Notes: a model not told the origin generated them from the sequence alone. DNA of 64,000 nt from Cupriavidus nantongensis (GCF_001598055.1 NZ_CP014845.1:1984001-2048000), one strand, 5' to 3'. Counted from the first letter of the stretch, positions 24,912 through 33,265 are shown. A program made the numbers and translations.

Positions 24912-26957
24912 ATGAAGCCGCAAGCCAACCGCGCCGCGCTGATCCTGAATGTGGAGGACCGCGAGGGGCCGCGCTACGTCAAGAGCCGCATCCTGCATCG
25001 CGGCGGCTTCTCGGTGATCGAGGCCGTCACCGGCCACTCGGCCCTGTCGCTGGTGCGCCAGCACGCGCCGTCGCTGGTGCTGCTGTCGGCCAGGCTGCCC
25101 GACATCAGCGGCCTGGAAGTGTGCCGCCTGCTCAAGGAAGATCCGCAAACGGCGCGCACGCTGGTGCTGCTGACCTCGCCCGGGCTGGCCCAGTCGCGCC
25201 AGCGCGTCGAGGCGCTGAACTGCGGCGCCGACGGCTACCTGGTCGAGCCCGCCGAACCCGAGGAACTGCTGTCCAGCATCCAGGCGCTGCTGCGCCTGCG
25301 CGGGGCCGAAGACGCCTACCACCGCACTTCGCGCGCGCTGCACGAGCATGAGGACATGTTCCGCCAGCTTGCCGAATCGCTGGCAGACGTGGTGTGGATC
25401 CTCGATCCGTCCACGCGCCGGCTGCTGTTTGCCAGCTCGTCGCTGGCCACCGTGTGCGGCCATTCGGCCGAGCAGCTGATGGAAGACCCGCGCCTGTGCC
25501 TGGAACGCGTGGCGCCGGTTGACCGCGCGCGCGTGGAAGCCGCCGTCGAAAGCATGCTGCGCGACGGCAGCATGGACATCGAATTCGCCCTGGCCCTGCC
25601 CGGCGGCGAAACGCGTGAAGTGCGCGCACGCGCGTTCCCGGTGCGCAGCCGTGGCGGCGCCGACGACACCGGGGACACCGAAGGCAAGCAGGCCAGCGCG
25701 GACAGTGCGCCGCTGCGCATTGCCGGGATCTGCCAGGACGTGACGCTGCAGAACCGCGCCGGGCGCACGCTGCGCGACGAGGAACGGCGCAAGGACCAGT
25801 TCCTGGCGATGCTGGCGCATGAGCTGCGCAACCCGCTGGCGCCGCTGCGCAGCGCCGCCGACCTGCTGCAGCAGCTCGCGCCCACGCGCGAGGACATGTT
25901 CCGCGCGCGCGACATCATCGGCCGGCAGGTGCATCACCTGACCCGGCTGGTCGACGAGCTGCTCGACATCTCGCGCTTCAACCAGGGGCGCATCACGCTG
26001 CGGCAAGACCTGGTGGAGCTGCGCACCGCGCTCAATACCGCGGTGGAAGCGGTGCGTCCGGTGCTCGATGCCTACCGCCACACGCTGCGGCTGTCGCTGC
26101 CCGAGCAGCCGCTGCCGGTGCGCGGCGACCTGGTGCGCCTGACGCAGATCTTCAGCAACCTGCTGCAGAACGCGGCCGCCTACACCCCGGCCGGCGGCGA
26201 GATCTCGGTCGAGGCCGGCTTCGACGACAGCGCGCCGGAGACCGTGCCGGATGCGGTCTCGGGCGGACAGGTCACGGTGCGCGTGCGCGACAACGGCACC
26301 GGCCTGTCGGCAGCGCTGCAGCGGCAACTGTTCGATCCGCTGGCCCCGCCGGACCCGGCCACGGACAGCGTCGCCCCCGCCGAGGCGCCGCACAGCGCCT
26401 TCCCGCATGCCGGACCGGGCATTGGCCTGACGCTGGTGCAAAAGCTGGTGCAGCTGCACGGCGGCACTATCAATGCCTTCAGCGCCGGCCCCGGCCAGGG
26501 CAGCACCTTCACCGTGACGCTGCCGGTCGAGCCGTGGCAGAACTGGCATCCCGGCTCCGGCAAGGCGAGCCCGCGGCGCAACCTGCCGCGCCGCATCCTG
26601 GTGGTGGATGACAACGTCGACGCGCTCGAGGCCATGACCATGGCGCTGCAGGCGATGGGACATACGGTGGTGACCGCGCCCGATGGCCCCAGCGCGCTGG
26701 CGCGCGCCAGCGCTGCGCGCCCGGACCTGGTACTGCTGGACCTGGGCATGCCGGCCATGGACGGCTTTGAAACCGTGCGCCGGCTGCGTGCGCTGCCCGA
26801 ACTGCGCGGCGCCAGGCTGGTCGCGCTGACCGGCTTCGGCCAGCCCGAGGACCGCCGCCGCGCGCTGGCCGCCGGCTTCGACCAGCACCTGGTCAAGCCC
26901 GCGGACCTGGACGCGCTGACGCGGCTGCTGGATGAACTGGACGAGGCGCGCGCCTAG
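24912..26957 (+). CDS. Hybrid kinase with degenerate N-terminal receiver (REC*-PAS-HisKA-HATPase-REC)
   Basis: A 681-residue soluble kinase. The N-terminal receiver-like domain (about 8-130) has Ser59 where the phosphoacceptor Asp should be (LVLLSARLPDISG) and Glu112 in place of the invariant Lys (GYLVEPAEPEEL), so it probably cannot be phosphorylated. A PAS domain covers about 145-275, and the H-box is [16 protein letters not shown] near residue 300. HATPase motifs are IFSNLLQNAAAYT, DNGTGLS and GPGIGLTLVQK. The C-terminal receiver is intact (VVDDNVD, LLDLGMPAMDG, HLVKP). It sits between ligD and ku. Confidence 0.93.
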   Translation: MKPQANRAALILNVEDREGPRYVKSRILHRGGFSVIEAVTGHSALSLVRQHAPSLVLLSARLPDISGLEVCRLLKEDPQTARTLVLLTSPGLAQSRQRVEALNCGADGYLVEPAEPEELLSSIQALLRLRGAEDAYHRTSRALHEHEDMFRQLAESLADVVWILDPSTRRLLFASSSLATVCGHSAEQLMEDPRLCLERVAPVDRARVEAAVESMLRDGSMDIEFALALPGGETREVRARAFPVRSRGGADDTGDTEGKQASADSAPLRIAGICQDVTLQNRAGRTLRDEERRKDQFLAMLAHELRNPLAPLRSAADLLQQLAPTREDMFRARDIIGRQVHHLTRLVDELLDISRFNQGRITLRQDLVELRTALNTAVEAVRPVLDAYRHTLRLSLPEQPLPVRGDLVRLTQIFSNLLQNAAAYTPAGGEISVEAGFDDSAPETVPDAVSGGQVTVRVRDNGTGLSAALQRQLFDPLAPPDPATDSVAPAEAPHSAFPHAGPGIGLTLVQKLVQLHGGTINAFSAGPGQGSTFTVTLPVEPWQNWHPGSGKASPRRNLPRRILVVDDNVDALEAMTMALQAMGHTVVTAPDGPSALARASAARPDLVLLDLGMPAMDGFETVRRLRALPELRGARLVALTGFGQPEDRRRALAAGFDQHLVKPADLDALTRLLDELDEARA

Positions 26958-27012
26958 CGCCTTGCCTGCGCCGGCCGAAGCCTTCCCCCAAGTCTTGAAC
27001 AAGGAGCTATCC

Positions 27013-27279
27013 GTGCATACCACGCCCGATCCCGACATCCCTCCCCGCGAGCCCGAAGTCCCGCCGCCGGAGCCGCCGCCGGGACCGCCCCAACCCGTGG
27101 AAGACCCGCCTCCGGGCGACATGCCGCCACCGCCGCCGCAACGCGCCGGCGCCCGTGGCAAAGGAGCGATCAAGTGTCCCGCATCATCTGGAAAGGCGCC
27201 ATTGCCTTCGGCCTCGTCAACATCCCCGTCGTCCTTCGCCCCGCGTCGCGCAGCCAGTCGCTGGACCTGGACCTGCTAG
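27013..27279 (+). CDS. Small Pro-rich protein overlapping ku
   Basis: A possible 88-residue product starting at a GTG with a strong AAGGAGCTATCC site. The first 45 residues are almost only Pro, Glu, Asp and Gly (PPREPEVPPPEPPPGPPQPV), a composition typical of small Pro-rich beta-proteobacterial proteins. The last third overlaps the start of ku in another frame for 106 bases. It may be a real small gene, or a leader that couples translation to ku. Confidence 0.45.
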   Translation: MHTTPDPDIPPREPEVPPPEPPPGPPQPVEDPPPGDMPPPPPQRAGARGKGAIKCPASSGKAPLPSASSTSPSSFAPRRAASRWTWTC

Positions 27280-28241
27280 ACGTGCGCGACATGGCCCCGG
27301 TGGGCTACCAGCGCATCAACAAGAGCACCGGCAAGCCGGTCGACAAGGAGCACATCGTCAAGGGCTACCAGTACGCCAAGGACGAGTACGTGCTGCTCAA
27401 CGACGAGGATTTCCGCCGGGCCAATGTCGAGGCCACGCAGACCGTGGACATCGTCAGCTTTGTCGATGCCGAGAGCATTCCGCCGTACTACTTCGACACC
27501 CCGTACTACCTTGAGCCCGACAAGCGCGGCGAACGCGGCTATGCGCTGCTGCACGAAACCATGCGCCGCACCGGCAAGGCCGCGCTGGCGCTGGTGGTGC
27601 TGCGCGCGCGCCAGCACCTGGCGGCGATGCTGGTGCATGACGACGCGCTGGTGCTGAACACCATGCGCTTTGCCGACGAGGTACTGCCGATCGCCGAGCT
27701 GCGCCTGCCCAAGGCCGCCACCGGCAAGCCCACCGGCGCGCACGCGCGCGAGATCGAGATGGCCACCAAGCTGGTCGAAGACATGACCGAGGACTGGGCC
27801 CCGGAGCAATACCGCGACACCTACCGCGACGACCTGATGGCGCGCATCGAGGAAAAGATCGAATCCGGCAAGACCCACCAGCTGACCCCGGCCGCGGAAG
27901 AGGAAGAAGCGCCGCGCGCGGGCGCCAAGGTGATCGACATGGTGGCGTTGCTGCGCCAGAGCCTGGGCAAGCGCGGCAAGGGCAAGCAGGAGGAAGAGAG
28001 CGAGAGCGAGAGCGAGAGCGAAACCGAAGCGGAAGCGGAGGCCCCGCGCCGCAAGACCCCCGCGCGGCACGCCGCTGCACGCAAGGAGCCTGCCGCCAAA
28101 CGGACCAGCGCCACCCCGGCCAAGCGCACGCGCAGCACCGGCTCGAAAACCGCCAGCGCCAAGCGCGCCGCCAAGAGCGAATCGCACGCGCCAGCCGCGC
28201 GCAAGAGCACCGGCACGACCAGCAGGAAGCGCGCGGCCTGA
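27174..28241 (+). CDS. ku: Non-homologous end-joining protein Ku
   Basis: A 355-residue DNA-end-binding homodimer subunit that recruits LigD. The Ku core is at residues 1-250 (SRIIWKGAIAFGLVNIPVVL, KDEYVLLNDEDF, LRARQHLAAMLVHDDALVLN, GAKVIDMVALLRQSL). The C-terminus is unusually long and two-part: an acidic segment coded by a GAGAGC microsatellite (ESESESES), then an H1-like Lys/Ala/Arg/Thr tail of about 75 residues. The start is GTG with AAGGAG upstream. ligD, a hybrid kinase and ku lie in order on one strand, with an exported small gene between. Confidence 0.96.
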   Translation: MSRIIWKGAIAFGLVNIPVVLRPASRSQSLDLDLLDVRDMAPVGYQRINKSTGKPVDKEHIVKGYQYAKDEYVLLNDEDFRRANVEATQTVDIVSFVDAESIPPYYFDTPYYLEPDKRGERGYALLHETMRRTGKAALALVVLRARQHLAAMLVHDDALVLNTMRFADEVLPIAELRLPKAATGKPTGAHAREIEMATKLVEDMTEDWAPEQYRDTYRDDLMARIEEKIESGKTHQLTPAAEEEEAPRAGAKVIDMVALLRQSLGKRGKGKQEEESESESESETEAEAEAPRRKTPARHAAARKEPAAKRTSATPAKRTRSTGSKTASAKRAAKSESHAPAARKSTGTTSRKRAA

Positions 28242-28273
28242 TCCGTTTCTACGGATTCAAACGTGCCGCTTGG

Positions 28274-28316
28274 GTACTCCCTCTCCCGCTCGCGGGAGAG
28301 GGCCGGGGTGAGGGCC
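28274..28316. repeat. REP-like hairpin repeat, copy A
   Basis: A 43-bp intergenic repeat containing an 11-bp perfect stem (CCCTCTCCCGC / GCGGGAGAGGG). Its reverse complement matches 57121-57163 with one mismatch. It lies between the 3' ends of ku and the convergent BON gene, and may also act as a terminator. Confidence 0.8.
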
Positions 28317-28361
28317 AGCGTCTCAACAAAGTTCGACCCGTCGAGTTTCCACTGCCCCCCT

Positions 28362-28796
28362 TCACCGCGTCGAAACCTTCAAATTGTCATTCACCGACGT
28401 CACGCCCTCGACGCTGCGTATCGTCTTCAACGCCAGGTCGCGCTGCTGCTGTGTCGGCACCGTGCCGCTGACCTCCACCGCACCCTGCACCGTCGTCACA
28501 TGAATGCCGGTGGACTTGAGATCCTTGGTGCCGAGCAGCCGGGTCTTGATCCTGGTGGTGATGGCGCTGTCCTCGATGCTGCGCTTGGCCTGATCGACGC
28601 CCGTCACCGCGCTGCTGTCCGGATCGGGCCGGCCGGGCATGCCCGGCGCCGAGTTGACCGGCGCCACCGGCGCATTGTCGGTCGCAACGAAGATCAGCCC
28701 GCTCTTGTCGAGCGCCAGCGCGCTGCCGGCAGCCGCCGCCAGCGCCGCGGCGCAGGCCATGCGCACGCTGCGCGCGGTGGTTCGTGGAATTCGCAT
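28362..28796 (-). CDS. Exported BON-domain protein (OsmY-like)
   Basis: A 144-residue protein. A signal peptide (RMACAAALAAAAGSALALD) is cleaved near residue 29. A linker rich in Pro/Asn/Ser follows, then a single BON domain at about residues 70-140 (IEDSAITTRIKTRLLG, IHVTTVQGAVEVSGTVPTQQ, VEGVTSVNDNLKV). Likely periplasmic and stress-related, as for OsmY. GGAGGAAGCC precedes the ATG. It is divergent from the Gln/Gly-rich gene; its upstream region carries the tandem TTACA element. Confidence 0.9.
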   Translation of the reverse strand: MRIPRTTARSVRMACAAALAAAAGSALALDKSGLIFVATDNAPVAPVNSAPGMPGRPDPDSSAVTGVDQAKRSIEDSAITTRIKTRLLGTKDLKSTGIHVTTVQGAVEVSGTVPTQQQRDLALKTIRSVEGVTSVNDNLKVSTR

Positions 28797-28928
28797 GGCT
28801 TCCTCCTTGACGGTCCAGCGCACCCCGCCGCCGGGCTGGCACGCGGCGCCACTGGCAAGGCATTTTTCAGCAAGCTCCATACCCACCATGGCGTGCCGGC
28901 AGTGCCTGCGCCACAGGGCCGGATGCTG

Positions 28929-28952
28929 TGTAAATCGGGCCACGCGTTGTAA
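28929..28952 (-). promoter_or_regulatory. Candidate shared element, tandem TTACA 19 bases apart
   Basis: On the minus strand TTACA occurs at 28952-28948 and again at 28933-28929, the same 19-base offset as at 4528/4547. The proximal copy is preceded by GG-N6. It lies about 135 bases upstream of the exported BON gene. Confidence 0.3.
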
Positions 28953-29083
28953 AAGCGCCGCGGCGCGCGCGTGGCGCATCGCGCGCATCGCGCCGGCCCC
29001 GGGCGGCGTGGCGGCGCTGTCGTGCTTGGCATGGCGATTGCGAAGCAAGGTCTGCGGCAGTTCGCCGCGTCAAGGAGCTAGCA

Positions 29084-29380
29084 ATGGGACAGCAGCAACA
29101 GCCGGGTCAATCGCAGTCGGGCCAATCGCAACAGGGCCAGAAGCAGCAGGAACAATCGCAAACTGGCCAACGCGGCAGCCAGCAGCAACCGGGACAACAA
29201 GGCGGCGGGCAAATGGGTGACAAGGACCGCATGCAGGACCAACAGCAGCAGCAGGACCGCGGCAGCTCGCAGCCTGGCCAGCAAAGCGGCCAGCGCAGCG
29301 GCCAGCAAAGCGGCCAGGGCGGGCAGATGGGTGGCCAGCAGGGTGGACAAGGCGGACAGGGCGGACAACGCCAGCAGTAA
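29084..29380 (+). CDS. Gln/Gly-rich low-complexity small protein
   Basis: A 98-residue, extremely hydrophilic protein made of Gln, Gly, Ser and a few charged residues (GQSQSGQSQQGQKQQEQSQ). One non-repetitive centre reads QMGDKDRMQDQQ. A strong AAGGAGCTAGCA site precedes the ATG, and a rho-independent terminator follows, so it is probably a real gene. No family can be assigned. Composition resembles desiccation-type or phase-separating proteins, which is inference only. Confidence 0.7.
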   Translation: MGQQQQPGQSQSGQSQQGQKQQEQSQTGQRGSQQQPGQQGGGQMGDKDRMQDQQQQQDRGSSQPGQQSGQRSGQQSGQGGQMGGQQGGQGGQGGQRQQ

Positions 29381-29468
29381 CACCCAGCCGCGACAACAAG
29401 GCAGCTATCCGGGTATGTGCGTGAGCAACATGCGGTGCTGACGCAGGGGCATACGCCGGAGATTGGCA

Positions 29469-29502
29469 GGCCGGAACCCTGAACGGGGCTCCGGCCCTTT
29501 TT
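29469..29502 (+). terminator. Rho-independent terminator
   Basis: GGCCGGAACCC / GGGGCTCCGGCC stem with a short loop, followed by CTTTTT. It lies 89 bases after the Gln/Gly-rich gene. Confidence 0.75.
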
Positions 29503-29607
29503 GCGCCGGCGGCACGGTGGCGGGTTCATGCGGAGGTCGCCGCCATCCCGTCATGCCGTGTATGCTGGGCCTGATCCAACCCCCTCGCCTTCCTGGCAGC
29601 TCCCGCT

Positions 29608-30564
29608 TTGTCCAGCGTCACCGACCCCGCCCCGGGCAGCCCCACGCCGCAGCGCCGCGGCCCGCTGCATCAGTTCTCCGCGCGACTGCGTGAACAGGCC
29701 GGTGCGCACGTGCGCGCGCTGACCCGCAGCAATTCCGGCCTGAGCCTGGACTACGACAACCCGCCCGGCGACCCCGGCCTGTTCGGCCCGGAAGCAGTCT
29801 GCTGGCGCGTGCATGCGGATTTCCCAGCGATGCTGGCCGGCGGCGTCAGCGCTTTGCTGCTGCAGACCCTGCATCCGCTGGCACTGGCAGGGGTCTGGGA
29901 CCATTCCAGCTTCCGCACCGACATGCAGGGGCGCCTGGGGCGCACCGCGCAGTTCATCGCCGGCACCACCTATGGCAGCCGCGCCGACGCGATGGCGCTG
30001 ATCGAACGCGTGCGGCGCATCCATACCGGCGTGTCCGGCATCGCGCCGGACGGACGGCCCTACGCGGCGACCGACCCCGCGCTGCTGACCTGGGTCCATG
30101 TGGCCGAGGTCTCGAGCTTCCTGGCGGGCTACCTGCGCTATGTGGGACCACTCGGCGCCGCCGAGCAGGACCGCTACTACGCCGAGGTCGCGTACATCGC
30201 GCAGTTGCTGGGCGCGGCCGAGGTGCCGCGCTCGCGCGCCGAAGTGGCCGCCTATCTCGAATCGATGCGGCCCGCGCTGCTGGCCAGCGAGCGCACCCGC
30301 GAAGTGGTGCGGCTGGTCAGGAAGATGCCCGTGGCCAATCCCCTGCTGCAGCCGGCGGTCAGCATCATGGCCGACGCGGGCATCGCGTTGCTGCCGCCAT
30401 GGGCGCGCCGCCAGCTCGACCTCGACGGGCCTTCCGTCCGCCGTTCCGCGGCGCTGGCCGGCATGCGCGTGCTGGCGCCGGCACTGCGGTGGGCACTGGG
30501 CGCCGGCCTGGCGGCCCGGGCCCGGCGACGCGTCGCGCGCGGCACGGACGCGCAGACGGGTTGA
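29608..30564 (+). CDS. Oxygenase MpaB family protein (DUF2236)
   Basis: A 318-residue helical protein of the MpaB / latex-clearing (rubber oxygenase) superfamily, a histidine-rich, often haem-binding fold. Family blocks are VCWRVHADFPAMLAGGVSAL, LLQTLHPLALAGVWDHSSF, TYGSRADAMALIERVRRIH and LLTWVHVAEVSSFLAGYLRY. The candidate ligand histidines in HP, DHSSF and WVHVAE are all kept. There is no signal peptide. The start is TTG at 29608; no better in-frame ATG lies before the conserved region. Substrate unknown. The single gene lies at the end of the stress region. Confidence 0.88.
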   Translation: MSSVTDPAPGSPTPQRRGPLHQFSARLREQAGAHVRALTRSNSGLSLDYDNPPGDPGLFGPEAVCWRVHADFPAMLAGGVSALLLQTLHPLALAGVWDHSSFRTDMQGRLGRTAQFIAGTTYGSRADAMALIERVRRIHTGVSGIAPDGRPYAATDPALLTWVHVAEVSSFLAGYLRYVGPLGAAEQDRYYAEVAYIAQLLGAAEVPRSRAEVAAYLESMRPALLASERTREVVRLVRKMPVANPLLQPAVSIMADAGIALLPPWARRQLDLDGPSVRRSAALAGMRVLAPALRWALGAGLAARARRRVARGTDAQTG

Positions 30565-31421
30565 GGGGACTGCGGAGATCGAGGCCGCGCAGGCTCGCGA
30601 ACGACGTGCGTTGCAGCCGACCAGGGCCGATCAGCGAACGCTTCCTGACAGCAAAACCGAAATAGCGCCAGATTTCCCCGTATTTCGGGGAATCGATTGC
30701 CGGCGAAGTGGCGTTAAATGTGGCTCGGCATTCCGAACGGCCGGTCAGGTTATCGACCTTCCGGCCACTGCGCCGCAGAGCGCGAAGGTAACGACGCGGG
30801 CAAAAAAGAAGCCCACGCGCGGGGTGCTCGTAGGCTTTCCAGGACTGCTCGAGCCCAAACAGCTCTTGTTACGAAATATAAACGCGCTTACATGAGGTGT
30901 AAATCCCGCTTCTATCAGGGATTCCCCTTAGCGCGAAACGCGCGCTTCTGCGTATTTCTGGCACTTCTGCCCCTGAAATCATTTTCAGGTTACTTCTCGC
31001 AGAGGCTGGCAATTCCCCGCCGGCCCAATGCCCGCCTGGCCTTGCCGGCAGCGGCCGGGCCTGCGCTCGCCCCGCCTGGCACATTCGCCTCCCTCAATAC
31101 CCTGTCAAGAAGCAACAACTTTAGTAGAGTTTTACCTCTAGACCATCAAAGGCGTGCCATCCGTCAACGCTTGTAAAACTTTGTTACTCTCACCCCTGAA
31201 GTATTCCCCTTCTCTTCTGGCAGCGCCAACCGCCGGCCATTGCGCGACATCCGGGGGCCCGCACGCGGGGCCGGGTCCGGGCGCAATCCAGGCGGCCAGT
31301 CCGGTCGCCTTTACCGAGAGCGGATGTTTCCCCTGCCGCCCAGGCCGCGCCGCACCCCAAGCCGCCGGCCAACGGACCGTTATCAGCCGCCAGAACCCTT
31401 GCGGGCTCTTCCGGAGTCGTT
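30565..31421. other. Long intergenic region before the flagellar locus (857 bp)
   Basis: No convincing protein gene: open frames here have no start signal or family look. A hairpin TTCCCCG / CGGGGAA (30674-30692) may end the mpaB-like transcript. Lower-GC DNA at 30830-31210 carries a palindrome TTACA-N5-TGTAA (30888-30902), an inverted repeat AATCCC/GGGATT (30902-30923) and a hairpin CCTGAAA/TTTCAGG (30972-30989). It must hold the promoter of the Hfq-like gene and could encode a small RNA. Confidence 0.4.
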
Positions 31422-31748
31422 GTGAAGAAGAAGGAAATCCGGCCCAGGCAACCCAGCCGACGGCAACTGCAGTCCCAGCAATTCGCCGCATACAGCATCA
31501 GCGAGGCCCCGGTGGTCGTGCACCTGTCCAACGGCGCCCGGCTGCACGGGCTGGTACTGGCCGCCGACGATTTCGTGCTGCTGCTCGGCCGGCGACTCGA
31601 CGACGACCAGCCTACCGTGGTTTACAAGCGTGCCATCTGCCTGGTCACACCCGCCGGCGCGCCGGACGAGGTCGCGCTCGCCCCGGAAACGATGGCCGCG
31701 CCGGAGTTCGTGCCGCTCTATATTCCGCGTACGCGCAAGCGCCGCTAG
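31422..31748 (+). CDS. Divergent Hfq/Sm-like protein
   Basis: A 108-residue protein with an Hfq-type Sm core at about residues 15-77. Sm1 has VVVHLSNGARLHGLVLAADD then FVLLL (Asn37-Gly38, Asp50-Phe51-Val52). Sm2 has VVYKRAICLVTP. The Gln and Phe of the N-terminal helix (RQLQSQQFAAY) are also kept. Arg70 replaces the RNA-binding His of the YKH motif, and an Asp-rich loop (RRLDDDQPT) is inserted between Sm1 and Sm2. The start is GTG with CCGGAG upstream. It lies just before fliC, so it may act on flagellar mRNAs; that is inference. Confidence 0.72.
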   Translation: MKKKEIRPRQPSRRQLQSQQFAAYSISEAPVVVHLSNGARLHGLVLAADDFVLLLGRRLDDDQPTVVYKRAICLVTPAGAPDEVALAPETMAAPEFVPLYIPRTRKRR

Positions 31749-31850
31749 GCCGGCGCACGGCCCAAACGCAGTCCCACCCTCGCCGCCCGTCGTCGTACGG
31801 CGCCTCCCCCGCCCTGCCGGCACCCCGCCAAACTATCGCGGAGATCACTC

Positions 31851-31877
31851 TAAACCTTTCCCTTGCCCGGTCGATAA
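31851..31877 (+). promoter_or_regulatory. Sigma-28 (FliA) promoter of fliC
   Basis: TAAA, 15 bases, then GTCGATAA: only one base differs from the GCCGATAA -10 consensus. It is positioned 97 bases before the fliC start. Confidence 0.85.
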
Positions 31878-31973
31878 CCCAAGCAACGGAGGCACTCTAC
31901 GCCCTGCAAAGCAGGCCGCCAACGTTACGGCACTAGCCGGAATGCCCAAAACTTTGCATATAGGAGTCGTACC

Positions 31974-33212
31974 ATGGCGCAAGTCATTAACACCAATTCG
32001 TTGTCTCTGATGACTCAGAACAACATGAACGCTTCGCAATCGTCGCTGAACACGGCGATCCAGCGCCTGTCGTCGGGCCTGCGCATCAACAGCGCCAAGG
32101 ACGACGCCGCCGGCCTGGCGATTGCGAACCGTTTCACCTCGAACATCAACGGCCTGACGCAAGCCCAGCGCAATGCCAACGACGGCATCTCGCTGGCTCA
32201 GACGACCGAAGGTGCGCTGGCCGAAGTGACCAACAACCTGCAACGTATCCGTACGCTGTCGGTGCAAGCCGCCACCGGCTCGAACTCGGCTTCCGACCTG
32301 AAGTCGATCCAGGATGAAATCAGCCAGCGCATGTCGGAAATCGACCGCCTGTCGCAACAGACCGACTTCAACGGCGTGAAGGTGCTGTCGTCGAGCGCCA
32401 AGGCCGTGAACATCCAGGTCGGCGCCAACGATGGCCAGACCATCGCGGTCAACCTGCAGGAAATCAGCACCAAGACGCTGGGCCTGCAGAGCTTCAACGT
32501 GAACGGCCCGCAAGCCACCGCAACGGCTTCGTTCGACGGCACGGCAACGATGATCGGCGTGGCTGACGCCGCCGCCGCCGACTTCCAGAAGGCCTACGGC
32601 GCAACCACCAACGTCTCCGCCAGCACGGTCACGGAAAAGACCGGCGGCACCCTGGCTACCACCCTGGGTATCGGCTCGGGCAGCGTCACCATCGGCGCCA
32701 ACGCCGTGGTCGACAAGAACGGCAACTGGTTCGCCGAAGTCTCCATCACCCCGGCAAGCGCCGCAGAAGCACAGGCGCTGAAGAACCAGGGTATGTCCGG
32801 CGCCGTCAGCGGCACGACGATGCGCACGTATGTGGCCCTGGACCCGGCTTCCGCCGACACCACCACGACTTCGGGCACTGCCGCCTTCAGCTTCGACACC
32901 AGCAAGCTGACCGCCGCCAACCTGACGGCAGGCGCTTCGGCCAATCCGCTGTCGACTCTGGACGCCGCGCTGCAAAAGGTGGACAACCTGAAGAGCTCGC
33001 TGGGTTCGATCCAGAACCGCCTGGATTCGACCATCGCCAACCTGGGCACGACCATCACCAACCTGTCGTCGTCGCGCTCGCGCATCCAGGATGCTGACTA
33101 CGCAACGGAAGTGTCGAACATGACCCGCGCCAACATCCTGCAACAAGCTGGCACCTCGGTACTGGCCCAGGCCAACCAGACCACGCAAGGCGTGCTGTCG
33201 CTGCTGCGTTAA
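31974..33212 (+). CDS. fliC: Flagellin
   Basis: Filament subunit of 412 residues, exported by the flagellar type III system. The conserved D0/D1 N-terminus runs over residues 1-140 (MAQVINTNSLSLMTQNNMNA, SSGLRINSAKDDAAGLAIAN). A Thr/Ala/Ser-rich variable centre covers about 165-325, the surface domain most likely to carry glycans. The D1/D0 C-terminus is SRIQDADYATEVSNMTRANI through GVLSLLR. AGGAGTCGTACC precedes the ATG. It is driven by the sigma-28 promoter and ended by a strong hairpin. A glycosylation operon lies 5 kb downstream. Confidence 0.98.
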   Translation: MAQVINTNSLSLMTQNNMNASQSSLNTAIQRLSSGLRINSAKDDAAGLAIANRFTSNINGLTQAQRNANDGISLAQTTEGALAEVTNNLQRIRTLSVQAATGSNSASDLKSIQDEISQRMSEIDRLSQQTDFNGVKVLSSSAKAVNIQVGANDGQTIAVNLQEISTKTLGLQSFNVNGPQATATASFDGTATMIGVADAAAADFQKAYGATTNVSASTVTEKTGGTLATTLGIGSGSVTIGANAVVDKNGNWFAEVSITPASAAEAQALKNQGMSGAVSGTTMRTYVALDPASADTTTTSGTAAFSFDTSKLTAANLTAGASANPLSTLDAALQKVDNLKSSLGSIQNRLDSTIANLGTTITNLSSSRSRIQDADYATEVSNMTRANILQQAGTSVLAQANQTTQGVLSLLR

Positions 33213-33230
33213 TTGACTGACGTGTAGCAA

Positions 33231-33257
33231 CGGAGCCGGGCCTCGTGCCCGGCTCCG
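33231..33257 (+). terminator. Terminator hairpin after fliC
   Basis: An 11-bp perfect stem (CGGAGCCGGGC / GCCCGGCTCCG) with a CTCGT loop, 18 bases after the fliC stop. No T-tract. Confidence 0.65.
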
Positions 33258-33265
33258 GCATGGAG

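Noticed and set aside
27996..28021. GAGAGC microsatellite as a phase-variation switch in ku
   Set aside because: The 6-bp unit keeps frame and codes for a tail; loss or gain would not switch the gene off.
30718..31176. Open frame of 152 codons in the region before the Hfq-like gene
   Set aside because: No ribosome-binding site, mixed composition and no family motif; it crosses the lower-GC, palindrome-rich stretch.
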